The notes below the pieces were generated by a model. That model ran no database searches and had not been told where the DNA came from. It saw nothing but the letters and a program-made list of their open reading frames with translations. Shown here one piece after another: positions 23,401-33,889 of a stretch of DNA of 64,000 bases. The stretch's first letter is position 1; each line of letters starts with the position of its first letter. The position numbers and the translations under genes are program-made. The stretch is from Liolophura sinensis (taxonomy: Eukaryota; Mollusca; Polyplacophora; Chitonida; Chitonidae). The DNA is taken from contig NC_088300.1 of assembly GCF_032854445.1 (NCBI RefSeq), positions 38,780,458 to 38,844,457 of the forward strand. Direction: 5' to 3'.

Positions 23401-26400
23401 ACATTGTTTTTAGTATACGGACCCAGCCTATTACGGAGCTCCGGCTTATCGGTGAGAAGTAAATCGTGAAATTATTATCTTCACCCATAGCTTTGTACAG
23501 TATACAATCTGCTCACGTTCAGCTGGCGTGTGAAATGCAACCTTTTTCTTAAAGTTTTGGCATTGTTTTATCTATTAGGTTCTTCCCTTTAAACGGGATG
23601 AGGATATGTTATGGGGATTCCTAATAACCAGAAGGGCCTTTCAGGATTCAATATAAGTTTTGAAATGAATAGCAAACAGGATTTCTTTACAGCCTACACA
23701 ACCATTATTTGATGAGATTGTATCAGACTATGTTTTCTTCCATTTGTTCAGGAGTAAAAGTTACCGGATATGCCTATCGCTAACTTAAAAAACACATCTA
23801 AACTTTACTCACAAGGAGATAAAAAGATATTGAACACCTGACCCTACACTGACATTCGATCTACGAGATGTCTTTATTTCACTGTGTTTTTACGTCGCTC
23901 TCAAGAATATTCACTTGTTTAACAGTGGAAATAATTACAAGTCGAGCAAAATGGGGCTGAGCATGAAGACAACGCCCTTCGCCAACAGGAACATCTAGAA
24001 GAAATGGTATTGTTATATAGCATCTTACTGTAAATAACAAAAGAAGCTGACTTCTGTGATCTTCTTTCCCAGGTTATCTTGGCTCTACAAGAGTAGCTCG
24101 GCGCTGTACCCCTCCATCTACCTACACGCTGCCTACAAACCACAGGAACAGAGGCAACACGTACGGGGAATACTTCAGGAGGCCTATAGAGTCCGCAGCA
24201 AATTTACCTCCAGATATCTCCCCGTAATTCCATACTCTAGATATGTGTATTCTCAAAGTAACGAGTTTTACAATAAGGTGAGGACTCGTTGGGCAAAAAA
24301 AAAAAAAACACATCACACATTGATTTCTCACTTCTTTGGAGGTAGAAACTTTTCGGGTCTGGGTAATGAGACTTTAGAAGTGTCGTCAGCTTCATGTATA
24401 CGTGTATGGCGTGCTCCTTCCTTTAGAAATCACTGGTTTGGAAGCGGCGCTCACAATGCTGCAAATCCATCACATCTAATATACAAACACATTAAAGGAA
24501 TACAAACGAACCAGCAGGATTCTGAGATGATGACAAGATATGAGCAATAAAATGTTACATTAAAAACAAAAACCCAGCAAACAGCAGAGCAACGACGACA
24601 GTGTGATGTTTGGCAACAGTTACAGGCAACCGGTGAAACACGGCGTCTTGTCAGTTCACCTCAGTCAGGGTTTTAGTAACAACTGTACTAAAATGTGAAT
24701 GATTAAATAGTAACAACTTACAGCCTCGAAGCATTAAAAAACGCGCATCAAGGAATGTAATCAGTACAGTTCTTATTTTATGCACTGATTCCTGTCAGTT
24801 GTATTTACTTAACCTACCCTGTTCGAGGAATGTATATCACTACATTCTTTCGAAAATTTCAGTTTCTTTATTTTGTCATATAACATGATTAATGCTAACA
24901 ACCCTTAACATTTACTTCAGTATACATGCCAGTTTTAGTGGGTTTGAGTTTATTGTAAGTTTTCCGTAGGCCATTGGTACAATCGACACTAAACTAAGCT
25001 TTCAATGTCTGTATACCAGTAAAGCATTTAGCGACGTTATGCACACATGGTCATTAAGCAGATAGACGCTTTAATGATCTTAAGTTTTTATTCGGTATCA
25101 AAATGGTTAGATTAAACGATATACTCGTACATTATACCTGACTTAACACATTTTGATTTTGTCTTTTCCCCTTTTCAGGTAGCTTTAGAGAATACAGTTG
25201 GACAAGCTGCTATCTCCGGTGCCGACGGCGTCGTTCTCTGGGATAGTTCCAGTAATATTAAAAACGAAAAACAATGCAAGCGTTTGCACAAATATTTAAA
25301 CTCAATGTTGGGTCCATATGTGAAATCCGTCTTAGACTGGACTGAGCGATGTAGTCGGACTCGTTGCAGTGGTCATGGACGTTGTGTATCTCTACAATAT
25401 ATGGAAAATAAATCGAGAAAACCAGGGCGAGTAAGTATAGGACGGGGCCCAATTATAACTAAGGTTAAAATATCGCCTCATTCCCATGGACATGTCTTTG
25501 ATATGAAGAATTTGTCCAGCAAGACAACCGACTTAGAGTCATCTGCCAGAAATACCGTTATAGACAGTTTGTATTCTACTAGGACAACAGTTGCTAACAG
25601 ATTATTTTCTATGGAAGGCGTAACAGAGAGAAAGGTGTTTACAAGGAAAACTGTTATAGACAGAGAACCGTCCACAAGGAAACCGGTTATCGAGAGAGTT
25701 ACACGTTTCACCACAAAAGAAAGAGATATGTTACCTTCTGCGGGAACGGTTACACAGAGGTTTACAAAGAAAGACTTTCACGTTACTAGTAGGAAGACTA
25801 CTAGTAGAATAATAGGTACACAACACAGTAGGACAAGATCAAACTATACATTTTCGATTGATGGTTCGAAACTGACTTCACCTACTGATCTACCACATGA
25901 TAATCTTAGCAATAAAACGCCATTTAATCTATACACTCTCTCGTCTTCCGCAGCTGGTCCTACGACAACGCAAGCATATGGAGATATTTCTTCGACAGGC
26001 TCCACTCAGCAAGTATTTACAGACAAAAATCACCATCATGTTAATAATGACACTAAAGTGTCCACGCCTGACTTTCTTAATAATGATAAAACACACAGTC
26101 GCTCTGAATCTACTACACAGAAAGGACTGGGTGTTACCAGCGATGTTCACCAGACTATGTCCAGATATACACGAAAGCAACAAACTGACACCATCGTGTC
26201 AACCTCAGAAGGAAGGCGTGGGGCCACTCGTCTGACGACGAGTCCAATCACGGTTACCAATCCAAACCAACACAGTTGGACAGGGCGGAAATCTGAGCAT
26301 TCAAATGCAAAAAGCACCCGCTGGTACACAACCACCGGCATCGGTTCGTGGGAGAGCGATATCCAGACAATCTCATCTGACTTCACAGCAGTGACTGGGT

Positions 26401-27149
26401 TGACGATCCCTGAAATGACCACAATGAATACAGACAGTGTGATGGACGTAGAACATAACACTCCCATTCCTACAATGAACACCAAGGAGACGTCAGATTC
26501 TAACTCGTCGTTCTTGAACACCATTACCCAGATCATCATTATAATCATATTAAACATATTACGTATATTTCGTCACAGCCCGACACATGACGAAGATCAC
26601 AAATTGCCCATGCAGTACCAAAGTCTGTACAGTGAGCTTGAATTACAGGACCATCCGCGTATTTCATTGATCAGTGGTGCTGAGCACTCTCAGCGAAGTG
26701 ACCACGTCGATGGCAGTTCTAACAAGCATTATGAAACGATGCTGTCAGAAGAACCTCCTCAAGTACACCAGAGATACAGGCGCAGAGTTAATAACGCAAC
26801 ACCTAAGCGCAAATGGGTTATGTTGTCCTTCTTAAATAGCTCGTCGGGTTTAGTAACTGAAGACAACACCGATCTACACAAAAAAGTCAACGATGCTAAC
26901 AAAGCTCAAAGGGCTACAAGCCTTCATTATTCAGGTGGACAGTCTCTGCAAACTCAAATATCCGGAAGCGTGATACCCAGTCCCGAGAGCCAGATTGTCA
27001 TTTCCGAAGGACATATCAGTAAACCTGATCACAGCCACAAAGACCGGGACAATAGGCCCCCAAACAGATGGATGGAGCAAGAGTTTGTTGACTTTGTGTG
27101 TGCATGTTACGCCGGCTGGACAGGAGAGTTTTGCAGTGAGAAGCTCTGA
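14368..27149 (+). CDS. Hyaluronidase (glycoside hydrolase family 56) with a giant insertion in its EGF-like domain
   Basis: GH56 enzymes cleave hyaluronan or chondroitin at beta-1,4 hexosaminidic bonds and act outside the cell, in lysosomes or at the membrane. Proposed exons are 14368-14417, 16546-16921, 21582-21826, 22245-22385, 24073-24277 and 25179-27149. Phases agree throughout and give about 995 residues, roughly twice the family's usual 430-510. A basic stretch (RRRKPKR) and a hydrophobic run (about residues 22-37) form a signal peptide or signal anchor. The GH56 core has FTVWNVPS near its start, the catalytic DWES motif (Asp173, Glu175), WGFYLFPECYNH and LSWLYKSSSALYPSIYL. The EGF-like module has all six cysteines (about 397, 402, 408, 980, 982, 991). 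Its C3-C4 loop is about 571 residues, cysteine-free, Thr/Ser-rich, and contains a hydrophobic helix near 787-803. The vertebrate HYAL/SPAM1 or venom-type paralogue cannot be distinguished, so no symbol is given. Confidence 0.92.
15205..15625. repeat. Cluster of AATCTCG / CGAGATT motifs
   Basis: AATCTCG occurs at least six times between 15280 and 15620, and its reverse complement at about 15209, with CGAGAT again nearby. A 17-nt stretch around CGAGATTCGGTCGAGAT is nearly the reverse complement of one around 15360 (TTCTCGACCAAATCTCG). It lies in hyaluronidase intron 1, is not a regular tandem repeat, and its function is unknown. Confidence 0.55.
16546..16921 (+). CDS. Hyaluronidase exon 2 (signal/anchor and start of GH56 domain)
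   Basis: This exon encodes the hydrophobic stretch LKLLCCIIAYVILLSL, then the first GH56 strands: FFTVWNVPSFRCGHKYGLP, FGIVDNEFELFHGQTINLFY and GLYPR. The donor is CCCCAG|GTAAGA in phase 0. The frame is open upstream to ATG 16484, the alternative start. Confidence 0.9.
21242..21434 (-). mobile_element. SINE family 1, internally deleted copy
   Basis: The 3' end and tRNA-like head are both present in antisense, but the middle is replaced by a G-rich run (about 21326-21350). It lies about 150 bp upstream of hyaluronidase exon 3. Confidence 0.8.
21582..21826 (+). CDS. Hyaluronidase exon 3 (catalytic Asp-x-Glu)
   Basis: The acceptor is TATTCACAG and the donor AGCCAG|GTACAG. It encodes LGNLTAHLDWVKTD, then YDGLAVIDWESWRPLFVRNW. 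DWES is the GH56 catalytic motif, with Glu as proton donor and Asp positioning the substrate. The C-terminal part of the exon matches the family's FE(E)KA helix. Confidence 0.95.
22245..22385 (+). CDS. Hyaluronidase exon 4
   Basis: 141 nt encode SFMVETLFLCRRLRPRAKWG and FYLFPECYNHPPG, matching the conserved GH56 region around LRPxxxWGYYLFPDCYN. The acceptor is TTTACAG and the donor GACAG|GTAGCA. The conserved Cys of the PECYN motif is present. Confidence 0.94.
22737..23030. repeat. Three nearly identical 96-bp tandem copies
   Basis: Copies begin at about 22739, 22835 and 22931 with GTACAAATTTACACATCC and differ at very few positions, so the array is young or homogenised. It lies in the hyaluronidase intron between exons 4 and 5. 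The period of 96 (32 codons) keeps several frames open by chance. Confidence 0.93.
23155..23296 (+). mobile_element. SINE family 1, 5'-truncated copy
   Basis: Sense body CCTGCGGATGGTCGCGGG to GAGTACGGCGTAAAACACCA plus a short AAAT tail; part of the 3' region is deleted. Sits in a hyaluronidase intron. Confidence 0.8.
24073..24277 (+). CDS. Hyaluronidase exon 5
   Basis: 205 nt encode LSWLYKSSSALYPSIYLHAA, then HVRGILQEAYRV and YLPVIPYSRYVYS. These match the GH56 motifs DLSWLWxxSxALYPSIYL and LPVxxYxR. The acceptor is TTTCCCAG and the donor AATAAG|GTGAGG. Confidence 0.95.
25179..27149 (+). CDS. Hyaluronidase terminal exon: end of barrel plus split EGF-like module
   Basis: This is a single 1971-nt exon with stop TGA at 27147-27149. 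It starts VALENTVGQAAISGADGVVL (the GH56 segment ETVALGASGIVIW), then EGF cysteines 1-3 in CSRTRCSGHGRC. After roughly 570 cysteine-free residues, cysteines 4-6 follow in VCACYAGWTGEFC. The insert is rich in Thr, Ser, Arg and Lys, with short degenerate repeats (TRKTVIDRE, TRKPVIERV), N-glycosylation sequons, a hydrophobic run TITQIIIIIILNILRIF and a dibasic cluster RYRRR. An in-frame canonical donor (GTAAGTAT) occurs at 25431. Confidence 0.93.
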   Translation, partial: VALENTVGQAAISGADGVVLWDSSSNIKNEKQCKRLHKYLNSMLGPYVKSVLDWTERCSRTRCSGHGRCVSLQYMENKSRKPGRVSIGRGPIITKVKISPHSHGHVFDMKNLSSKTTDLESSARNTVIDSLYSTRTTVANRLFSMEGVTERKVFTRKTVIDREPSTRKPVIERVTRFTTKERDMLPSAGTVTQRFTKKDFHVTSRKTTSRIIGTQHSRTRSNYTFSIDGSKLTSPTDLPHDNLSNKTPFNLYTLSSSAAGPTTTQAYGDISSTGSTQQVFTDKNHHHVNNDTKVSTPDFLNNDKTHSRSESTTQKGLGVTSDVHQTMSRYTRKQQTDTIVSTSEGRRGATRLTTSPITVTNPNQHSWTGRKSEHSNAKSTRWYTTTGIGSWESDIQTISSDFTAVTGLTIPEMTTMNTDSVMDVEHNTPIPTMNTKETSDSNSSFLNTITQIIIIIILNILRIFRHSPTHDEDHKLPMQYQSLYSELELQDHPRISLISGAEHSQRSDHVDGSSNKHYETMLSEEPPQVHQRYRRRVNNATPKRKWVMLSFLNSSSGLVTEDNTDLHKKVNDANKAQRATSLHYSGGQSLQTQISGSVIPSPESQIVISEGHISKPDHSHKDRDNRPPNRWMEQEFVDFVCACYAGWTGEFCSEKL

Positions 27150-27491
27150 AATTATCCTGGTCAGATTACGTGTTATCAAGGAATTCTCTATTTCAGCATT
27201 CTAGAACTGAGAACAGCGAAATAATGAGTCATCAAACTTGTGCAGGGAAGAATTTTCGTGTCTTCTTTCATGGTTTGACCCATTTTCAGCTCGGTTGTAC
27301 AAAGTACAGAGGGAGCTTACTGCACACACCTGTCGTAAGCTTCAAATAACGGTTAGAGCAAATGATACAGCTAGGTAGTTTACATTAATGATCTAATACT
27401 GCTTTTCAGGTAACAATTTCTAACCTTTTTTTACATATATCTATGATATTCACAGATCATTTGGATAAATGCATAGTATTATAAACTACTT

Positions 27492-27497
27492 AATAAA
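27492..27497 (+). terminator. Candidate polyadenylation signal of the hyaluronidase gene
   Basis: AATAAA lies about 345 nt downstream of the stop codon. It is the first perfect hexamer I noticed after the gene. Confidence 0.4.
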
Positions 27498-27549
27498 TCT
27501 GAACCCTAATTCAGCATTGAATGCTCAATTTTCTGGTCGATTCAGTGTT

Positions 27550-27600
27550 AAGTTCTGGGACCTCCGTGACCGAGGTGGTATTACCAGCGCATCGCGCGAT
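27550..27600 (+). mobile_element. Possible tRNA-like SINE head fragment
   Basis: GGGACCTCCGTGACCGAGG followed by TATTACCAGCGCATCGCGCGA resembles the head of a family-1-like SINE, but body and tail are absent. Confidence 0.3.
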
Positions 27601-28854
27601 CGCGATTGTAACTTAAAAAATTTACAATCGGCACATAATTCCTTTGTGCAAGCGGCCCAACTTATTTTTACAATCAGTTGTAAACTCAGTTGTAGGGTCT
27701 ACGATCGATCGTAGTTACAATCCTTTTGTACACGCGCGCCCTGGTGTCCAAGACGTCTTGTATGAGTAGATGTGGAAAGATCTCTAGACATAATATATAT
27801 ACTAGTACAAGATAAAATAAAGGTAAACTTCAGGTAAACTTTGACTGTCCATAAATCTGGTCAAATAGCCACAGTGACAAGGAAATCAATAGGCTTCCAT
27901 AGATAGTACTAATAATATCAAAGATTTTAGAATTAACAGGCTTTATGGAACTTGCAGGTTGACCAATGTAGAAAAATTTGTTGGTCTGCATGGGCTTCTG
28001 GAGGACGTACATTTACTTGTTTTACAAAAAAGTGAAATTTCCAAAGTCTATAATACTAGTAAGTTTGACATTAGAAGTACATAGATATAAATGCAACTTT
28101 TCACCAAGCCAATGAAAAAAAATAAAAAAGTTCAATCTTCCATTAGTAGGCCCTATAAGTGCATGCGCACCGCATCCATAAGCACAGCGGCCAAAAGGTA
28201 CCAATAACCTTTCATCATTTTATGTTGGCCTATACAATACCCACAACAGATAAGCTAAAAAAGCTTAACCGCCCATCCAGAAGATGTATTTAGAGTTTTC
28301 CAAAGAAAATTGCAGTCACCGTCAGGTAATACATCGAGTAGACGGCGATGACTGCAATTTGCTGTCGAAACACCGAGGAGTCCTATAGTACTTTATACAA
28401 GCTGTGTGTATTTGTGAAAAAAAAAATTCCCTTCATATATCTAAACTATAACAAGCGTGCTGTTCTCATGTGGCTGGATGAGTCATTTGGTAGGCAGGTG
28501 GGGACAATAACCCTAAGTCGTAAGTCTCACCCTAACCTGTGTTTTCCCTGGTCTTGATTTATCAGTGTAGGAAAACATATCTACTCGATCTTATTTCCTG
28601 GCGATGATTCCAATTTGCCCACTTCGTACAAGCGAGCTAACAAGAAGGCTACCGTTTACTGAGCTGTAGTTTTGCATCTGCGTGTGTCGAACAGACAAGC
28701 TCTATAGTACCAGCTCTTGCTAACAAGTCTCGTTATCATTCCCCTAAACGTGTTCCTTTAAATGCCGCGATCAGTTTAACTATGACATCAAAATACAACT
28801 TTAAGTGCTCACACGTATGCATTTTAGTTTCCAAGACATGCTTTCTGAACCCTC

Positions 28855-29275
28855 CGCGGTTTATGCCAAGGATTGTAGTTTTGTGAACATGCAAAGGTTC
28901 AAAGGCAAAATACCTCTAGTGTCCAACTGAAAGTATCAATATTCTATTCATCACCTTTTATGAGTTTTAGTTCAGTTCTGTTCCACTTATATGTCTCGTG
29001 TCGTTCTTAAATCAAATTTAAACTGCTCTCCTGTTCGTTTCCATATTTTCCTATATTCAAATCGTTGAAAATCCCTTATAGGGTAATTTACATATATTTA
29101 TATATGTTTACTAAGGGCAAGCTATAAGAAAACAGACCTCATCGCTGAAAACAGTTATATATGTATAGATATAATAACGTCTTGCTTTACAATTCCGTTT
29201 TTGCAGGAAAAGTTGACTAATCTCTCCTTACAATCTGTCAAACGCCCATTGTATAATACAAAGACAAGTCCACAT
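28855..29275 (+). repeat. Diverged ~420-bp direct duplication, copy 1
   Basis: Similar in order to 31820-32315. Shared landmarks are GAACATGC.AAGGT.CAAAG, AATACCTCT, TCGTTCTTAAATCAAA-like, TTGAAAATC and CCCATTGTA.GATACA-like. Spacing is kept although identity is moderate. Confidence 0.6.
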
Positions 29276-29619
29276 CGTCCCCCTCTTACATTCCCACTCC
29301 TGCGAATTTAGATGTCCTTGAATAATGAGAGTGAGATGTACGGTTTTCAACGTGAATGGGTTAAAAAGTTGATTTCGTTTTTATTTTGACAATTCAGTTT
29401 CTGTCAGTTTGTGGCTTTATCTCAATACTCGAAAGATGGAGAGATGTCATTTTTAAAAGTTAAACTCAATGGTTCAAAAATGTGTTACCGACTAGTATCC
29501 ATCGCACACAATGCCAGGACATCAGAAAAAGGGGGAAGTTATTCACAGATTTTACCGAAGCCAGGCGAGCATACCAGAACTATACCAGAATAGAATAACA
29601 GGAATGAGGTAGGCGACGA

Positions 29620-29857
29620 TAGACCTAAACACCACCGTATATGGCCACGGTAGACCTAAACACCACCGTATATGGCCACGGTAGACTAAAGCACCACCGT
29701 ATATGGCCACGGTAGGCCTAAGCACCACCGTATAAGGCCACGGTAGACCTGACCACCGTATAAGGTCACGGTAGACCTAAACACCACCGTATATGGCCAC
29801 GGTAGACCTAAACACCACCGTATATGGCCACAGTAGACCTAAACACCACCGTATATG
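29620..29857. repeat. Tandem array, 31-bp unit, about 8 copies
   Basis: The unit contains CACCACCGTATATGGCCACG then GTAGACCTAAA. CCGT...ACGG within each unit can form small hairpins. In the hyaluronidase-TALPID3 intergenic region. Confidence 0.9.
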
Positions 29858-30169
29858 AAGTACATAAAGCAATTTTGATTAATGCATAATTCTCACTTAG
29901 TCATATCAGCTTGTTTGGAAAAAAATGCACGCTGCTGAAACCGATTATGAACCTGTAGATGTCTGTCTCAACTGACCCGATAGAAAGCCCCATAGTCTCC
30001 GTCTCGTAGTATGCCCCATAGGTATAATTTTACTACATTTTATAACAAGAGTTCAGGTGAACACAACATGCATACGCCCCCTACAAATGCATTTGTTCGA
30101 AATTCGAAATGAATAAAATAATACCAGCAGCATTGTGGTGAGTATAACCCCTGATGGGAATCTTCACAA

Positions 30170-30249
30170 GTGGTTGGTGGGTATGTGGTCACCATGACAA
30201 CCGCGCAGGAGGACAAATGTGTCTACCAAAAATGAAAACTTTACGAGGA

Positions 30250-30293
<44 letters not shown>

Positions 30294-30640
30294 AAAAATG
30301 CCAATCTGGTAACCATGGCAACCGCGCAAATGGACAAATGTGAGTCACGACACATCATCACCTAATTATGTATGTATCCAACAAAAATTAAAGCTCTACG
30401 CAGAAAACAGTTGGAGTTATAGCTTGGACACGAAATCATATCTATTTGTATAGTATATATAAGGAAAGTGGCTATGTGGTTTCCTTGACAACCGTGGAAA
30501 TAAACAAAGTGAGTCGCGGCACACTGTCATCTGTGTATCTATGTATCCACCAAAAAGTAAAACTCTCCGTGTTAAACAACTGGACATATAGCCCAGACAC
30601 GAATACGGATGGACAGACGGACAAAATCGCTACAAACAAT
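30170..30640. repeat. Three imperfect repeats around a (TA)n microsatellite
   Basis: Three diverged units share GGTAACCATGGCAACCGCG-like sequence, GTGAGTC.CG.CACA, CCA.CAAAAA.TAAA.CTCT and a GGACAGACGGACAAA end. The TA run is at about 30250-30290. It may be an eroded mobile element. Confidence 0.65.
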
Positions 30641-31819
30641 GGCTAAGCTCTCTGACAAAACAAACATTTGCCAAAAAGCACGAGATGAGAAAGAACTAAC
30701 AAGGCAGTAAATGCAGAATTGACGTAACACCTCCACCAAGACGTCCAAATCGAACAGTGACACTCACTCTATAGATCCCAGGCCTTATCACCAGGCACCG
30801 CTCAAAAGCCAAAGCCAGCGCTGTGAACAAAGGTAAAATCCAACAACACGTTAAAATGACCCAAGGTTGAAGAAGCTCATACTTTTTACATAACGCTTTG
30901 TTTTCGTTACCGGTTTGTTTTATATATTATCATCATAGTGATGATTAAACAAAAGCCCATTTAAAACATGCATGTATGACTTGACTTCTTTCGTCAGTCC
31001 GCTCTTTGCTTAATTATACTAAAAATACGAAAGTTAGTTTTACGCACTTTAACGTATTCCCTGGAATAATGTTCGAGTAAAACTGTCGCTTGTACTCAAT
31101 GTTCCAAGGACATTCAGTTGAATCCACCCGGAAACAAAGATGAAATTTGAACTGCAGATTTCTCCGCGCGCTTGATTTCCACACATATTTTCCGATTCCG
31201 AGATTGCTCTGACGTTTGGCAAAACTTTTGATCGGCCAAGGATGGTCCAAGCCGACGCGAGAGGCCGCTCCATTTAAAACCTGGCAGCTTGTTACGGTGT
31301 TTGAAACCAATATTACCATCAAATACGCCTCCCAGGCCTGGAGTTTTGTCTCCACGGCTTGGAGTTTGCAGAGTTTGCAATTGTGTTCCTTATTTTTTCA
31401 TGTGTCGAAGTATCACAAACACAGTGTCTGGCGGCCATTTTCCGCCGCGTGAACCCGAGATTCTTTGGTGATGCACAAAGCGAATGGCTGTACTGACAGC
31501 CTCGGCATATTAGACAAGGGCAGGAAAACTGCATCAAGTTTTTAAATGGACGCGCTCTGACGTTGGTTTTGGGCCATCCTTTGACGAAGAAAACCTCGGT
31601 CTAAAATTTTCCTATACAAGTTCGATGCTGGAGGGTATCTTGAAATACATAATAAAATATCCTATTCAAAGGATTCCAACTAGCAGATAAACTGCTCGTT
31701 ACTACACAGAATACGACGGATGTTTGAACGTTTCCCTAGCAAATGAGACCAAATGTGTAAAGGTGGGGAAAAACAAGCACAGGTAATTTGCAACACGTGC
31801 TTTATAAATTGTTCATGAT

Positions 31820-32315
31820 TTTGTGTGAAGGGTTATAGTTTCTGAACATGCTAAGGTCCAAAGACAGAATACCTCTGGATTCCAACTCACAATACCACTA
31901 TAGTAGACAACTTCTATTCAACACTTTTCAGCAGTTTAGTCCCATTTTATTGCACTTGTGTGTCGTTTTTAAATCAAAAGTTTGGACTGCTCTCTTATCA
32001 TTCGTCTCCATTTTCTCCTACACTATTTCAAATCTGCTGAGCAAAGTACATGTAGTGACGTTGAAAATCTATCTCCTATAACATACTTTTTACGTGTTTA
32101 TACTCAGGCCAAGCTGTAAAAAACTTTTCGCTGAAAAACATTTTTTATTTCGTAAATCAAACTGCAGAAAAATGTATATTTCGCTTCAAATGTATCACAG
32201 TATTGAGTCTTACTATGGACATTACGATAACAGACATCGGGACATACAGTATCCTTCTTGAGACAAAACCCTCCGAGCAATCTTTCAAACTCCCATTGTA
32301 CGATACAGTGCGAAT
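31820..32315 (+). repeat. Diverged ~420-bp direct duplication, copy 2
   Basis: Second copy of the segment at 28855-29275, about 3 kb downstream, with indels. No coding potential was recognised in either. Confidence 0.6.
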
Positions 32316-32397
32316 GACCGATCGTTCGTCTGCTCAGTTTGACCGAATATATGTATGTTTGTATATATGTGCGTGCTTGGGGTTCTACGTCGTACTT

Positions 32398-32634
32398 AAT
32401 ATTTTTTCAGTCATATGACGACGAGAAGTCATTATCTTTGTGTACTTATATCGTGTCTTCTTTGGCAGGTCGAACCCATGCCACCGGGCCAACCAGTCCT
32501 GTTTCCTTGTTCTAACCTCTCTGTGCTGTGCGTTAGCAAGGCAGAAACAAGTACTGGACCATTTTAATGTCATTACTATGGCCCAACCCGGGACTGATTA
32601 GAGGCCGACGCTCTAATCATTAGGTCACCGAAGC
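32398..32634 (-). mobile_element. SINE family 2, antisense copy with internal deletion
   Basis: GGGCCAACCAGTCCTGTTTC, GCAAGGCAGAAACAAGTACT and GGCCCAACCCGGGACTGAT align to the same body and head; about 90 bp are missing. Confidence 0.7.
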
Positions 32635-33715
32635 TGTCCATCAGCAAATATAAGTAGCGACTCAACTTTCAGACATATCTTAAAACATACCATTAGCGTA
32701 TTTATTGTTTTTTTGTGCGTTTAATGCTTTTCAGTCACTTTGCATGTAACAAATACATAATTGTGGATTCCTATACCAAGCACATCTACGTTTGGAGTAA
32801 TCGATAGAAATAACTATCAATCTGTATACATCCTAAAGAGTTCTGTTGAAATGCGTACATGCAATCCTATAGTTACCTGTATAAATGAATTCAAGCTTTT
32901 AGGTGCGAGGGGGAAATTGTGGGGCAAAAAAAAGGGGGTGGGTTGGTGGAGTAATGGTTGGGGGTCAGCCATGGTAAATATACACAAAAAATCCAAGATC
33001 AGTCAGTTGAAGACAGTTACAACTTGACCTGATCACAACGAAATTGAGTAGACAAAATTGGGCCGCTTTCCTACACGTTTAACACACAAAAGCACTGATT
33101 TTCCTTTAGTAATTCTATATGTATATATGTACGTTCAATTCAAAAATATATATCCTCTAACTTTTGTGTGGTACCATGGCATACAACCACATGTAGCTTG
33201 CACTTTTCTCTAAAATATCTAAAAATTAAACTTTTCAAGACCATCATTTTTTTTCTAGCTGTGGTCGCTTTCATAACATTTTGTCACCTTGGGCGAAAAC
33301 TTTTCAGTTCTATCAAAAACAGACAAAATTCTGCTATATTTCAACCAGGTGCAACAATTCCTGGTGTATCATCAACCTAGAATGTCTGCATGACAGTATT
33401 ATCCAATCAGGCATCCTGGACCCAATTGCACATTTAAGAGAGATGCTCTCATTGGTCATAACATCTCCTTTGCTCTGATACGTCATTGATCGAAACATTT
33501 ATATCAACTGAACTCAAGTTATCCACCAAAGATGACAGTCAGTTCTAAGGTATGAAGGGATGACCTCTGGTAAAGAGAAGTCAGTTCACATATTGGTTGG
33601 CTGACAGTTAACCGTTGAGAAGTATGTCAACTACACGGTGAATGGCGCTGGTTCCCAACGCAGCCCACTACACCCCTTCCACCCCATGCCTTGTCACATA
33701 TCCTCCATCGACCTC

Positions 33716-33889
33716 CCCGGCCTGTCTAGTTACTCCTTTACAATGCTTAGCGTTCCAGGGCACCTGATTGGTAATATCCCAAGCTGTCCATCATCCAAAG
33801 GTAAATATCCATCCATATTTCAGCAAGTTCAACTTGTCGGCTTGCTTGAACTTCACAAGCATTGTAAAGGAGTAACTCGACAGGCCGGG
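33716..33889. repeat. Inverted repeat with 33-bp arms
   Basis: Arms 33716-33748 and 33857-33889 are reverse complements with one mismatch (CCCGGCCTGTCTAG... / ...CTCGACAGGCCGGG). The 108-nt loop has a second 8-bp stem (33825-33832 with 33846-33853). Intergenic; could be a foldback element or a structured RNA. Confidence 0.85.

Noticed and set aside
31014-31380. Overlapping minus-strand frames (113, 88 and 74 codons)
   Set aside because: Three frames overlap, none resembles a known protein, and there are no clear splice partners. The base composition may reflect a regulatory patch instead.
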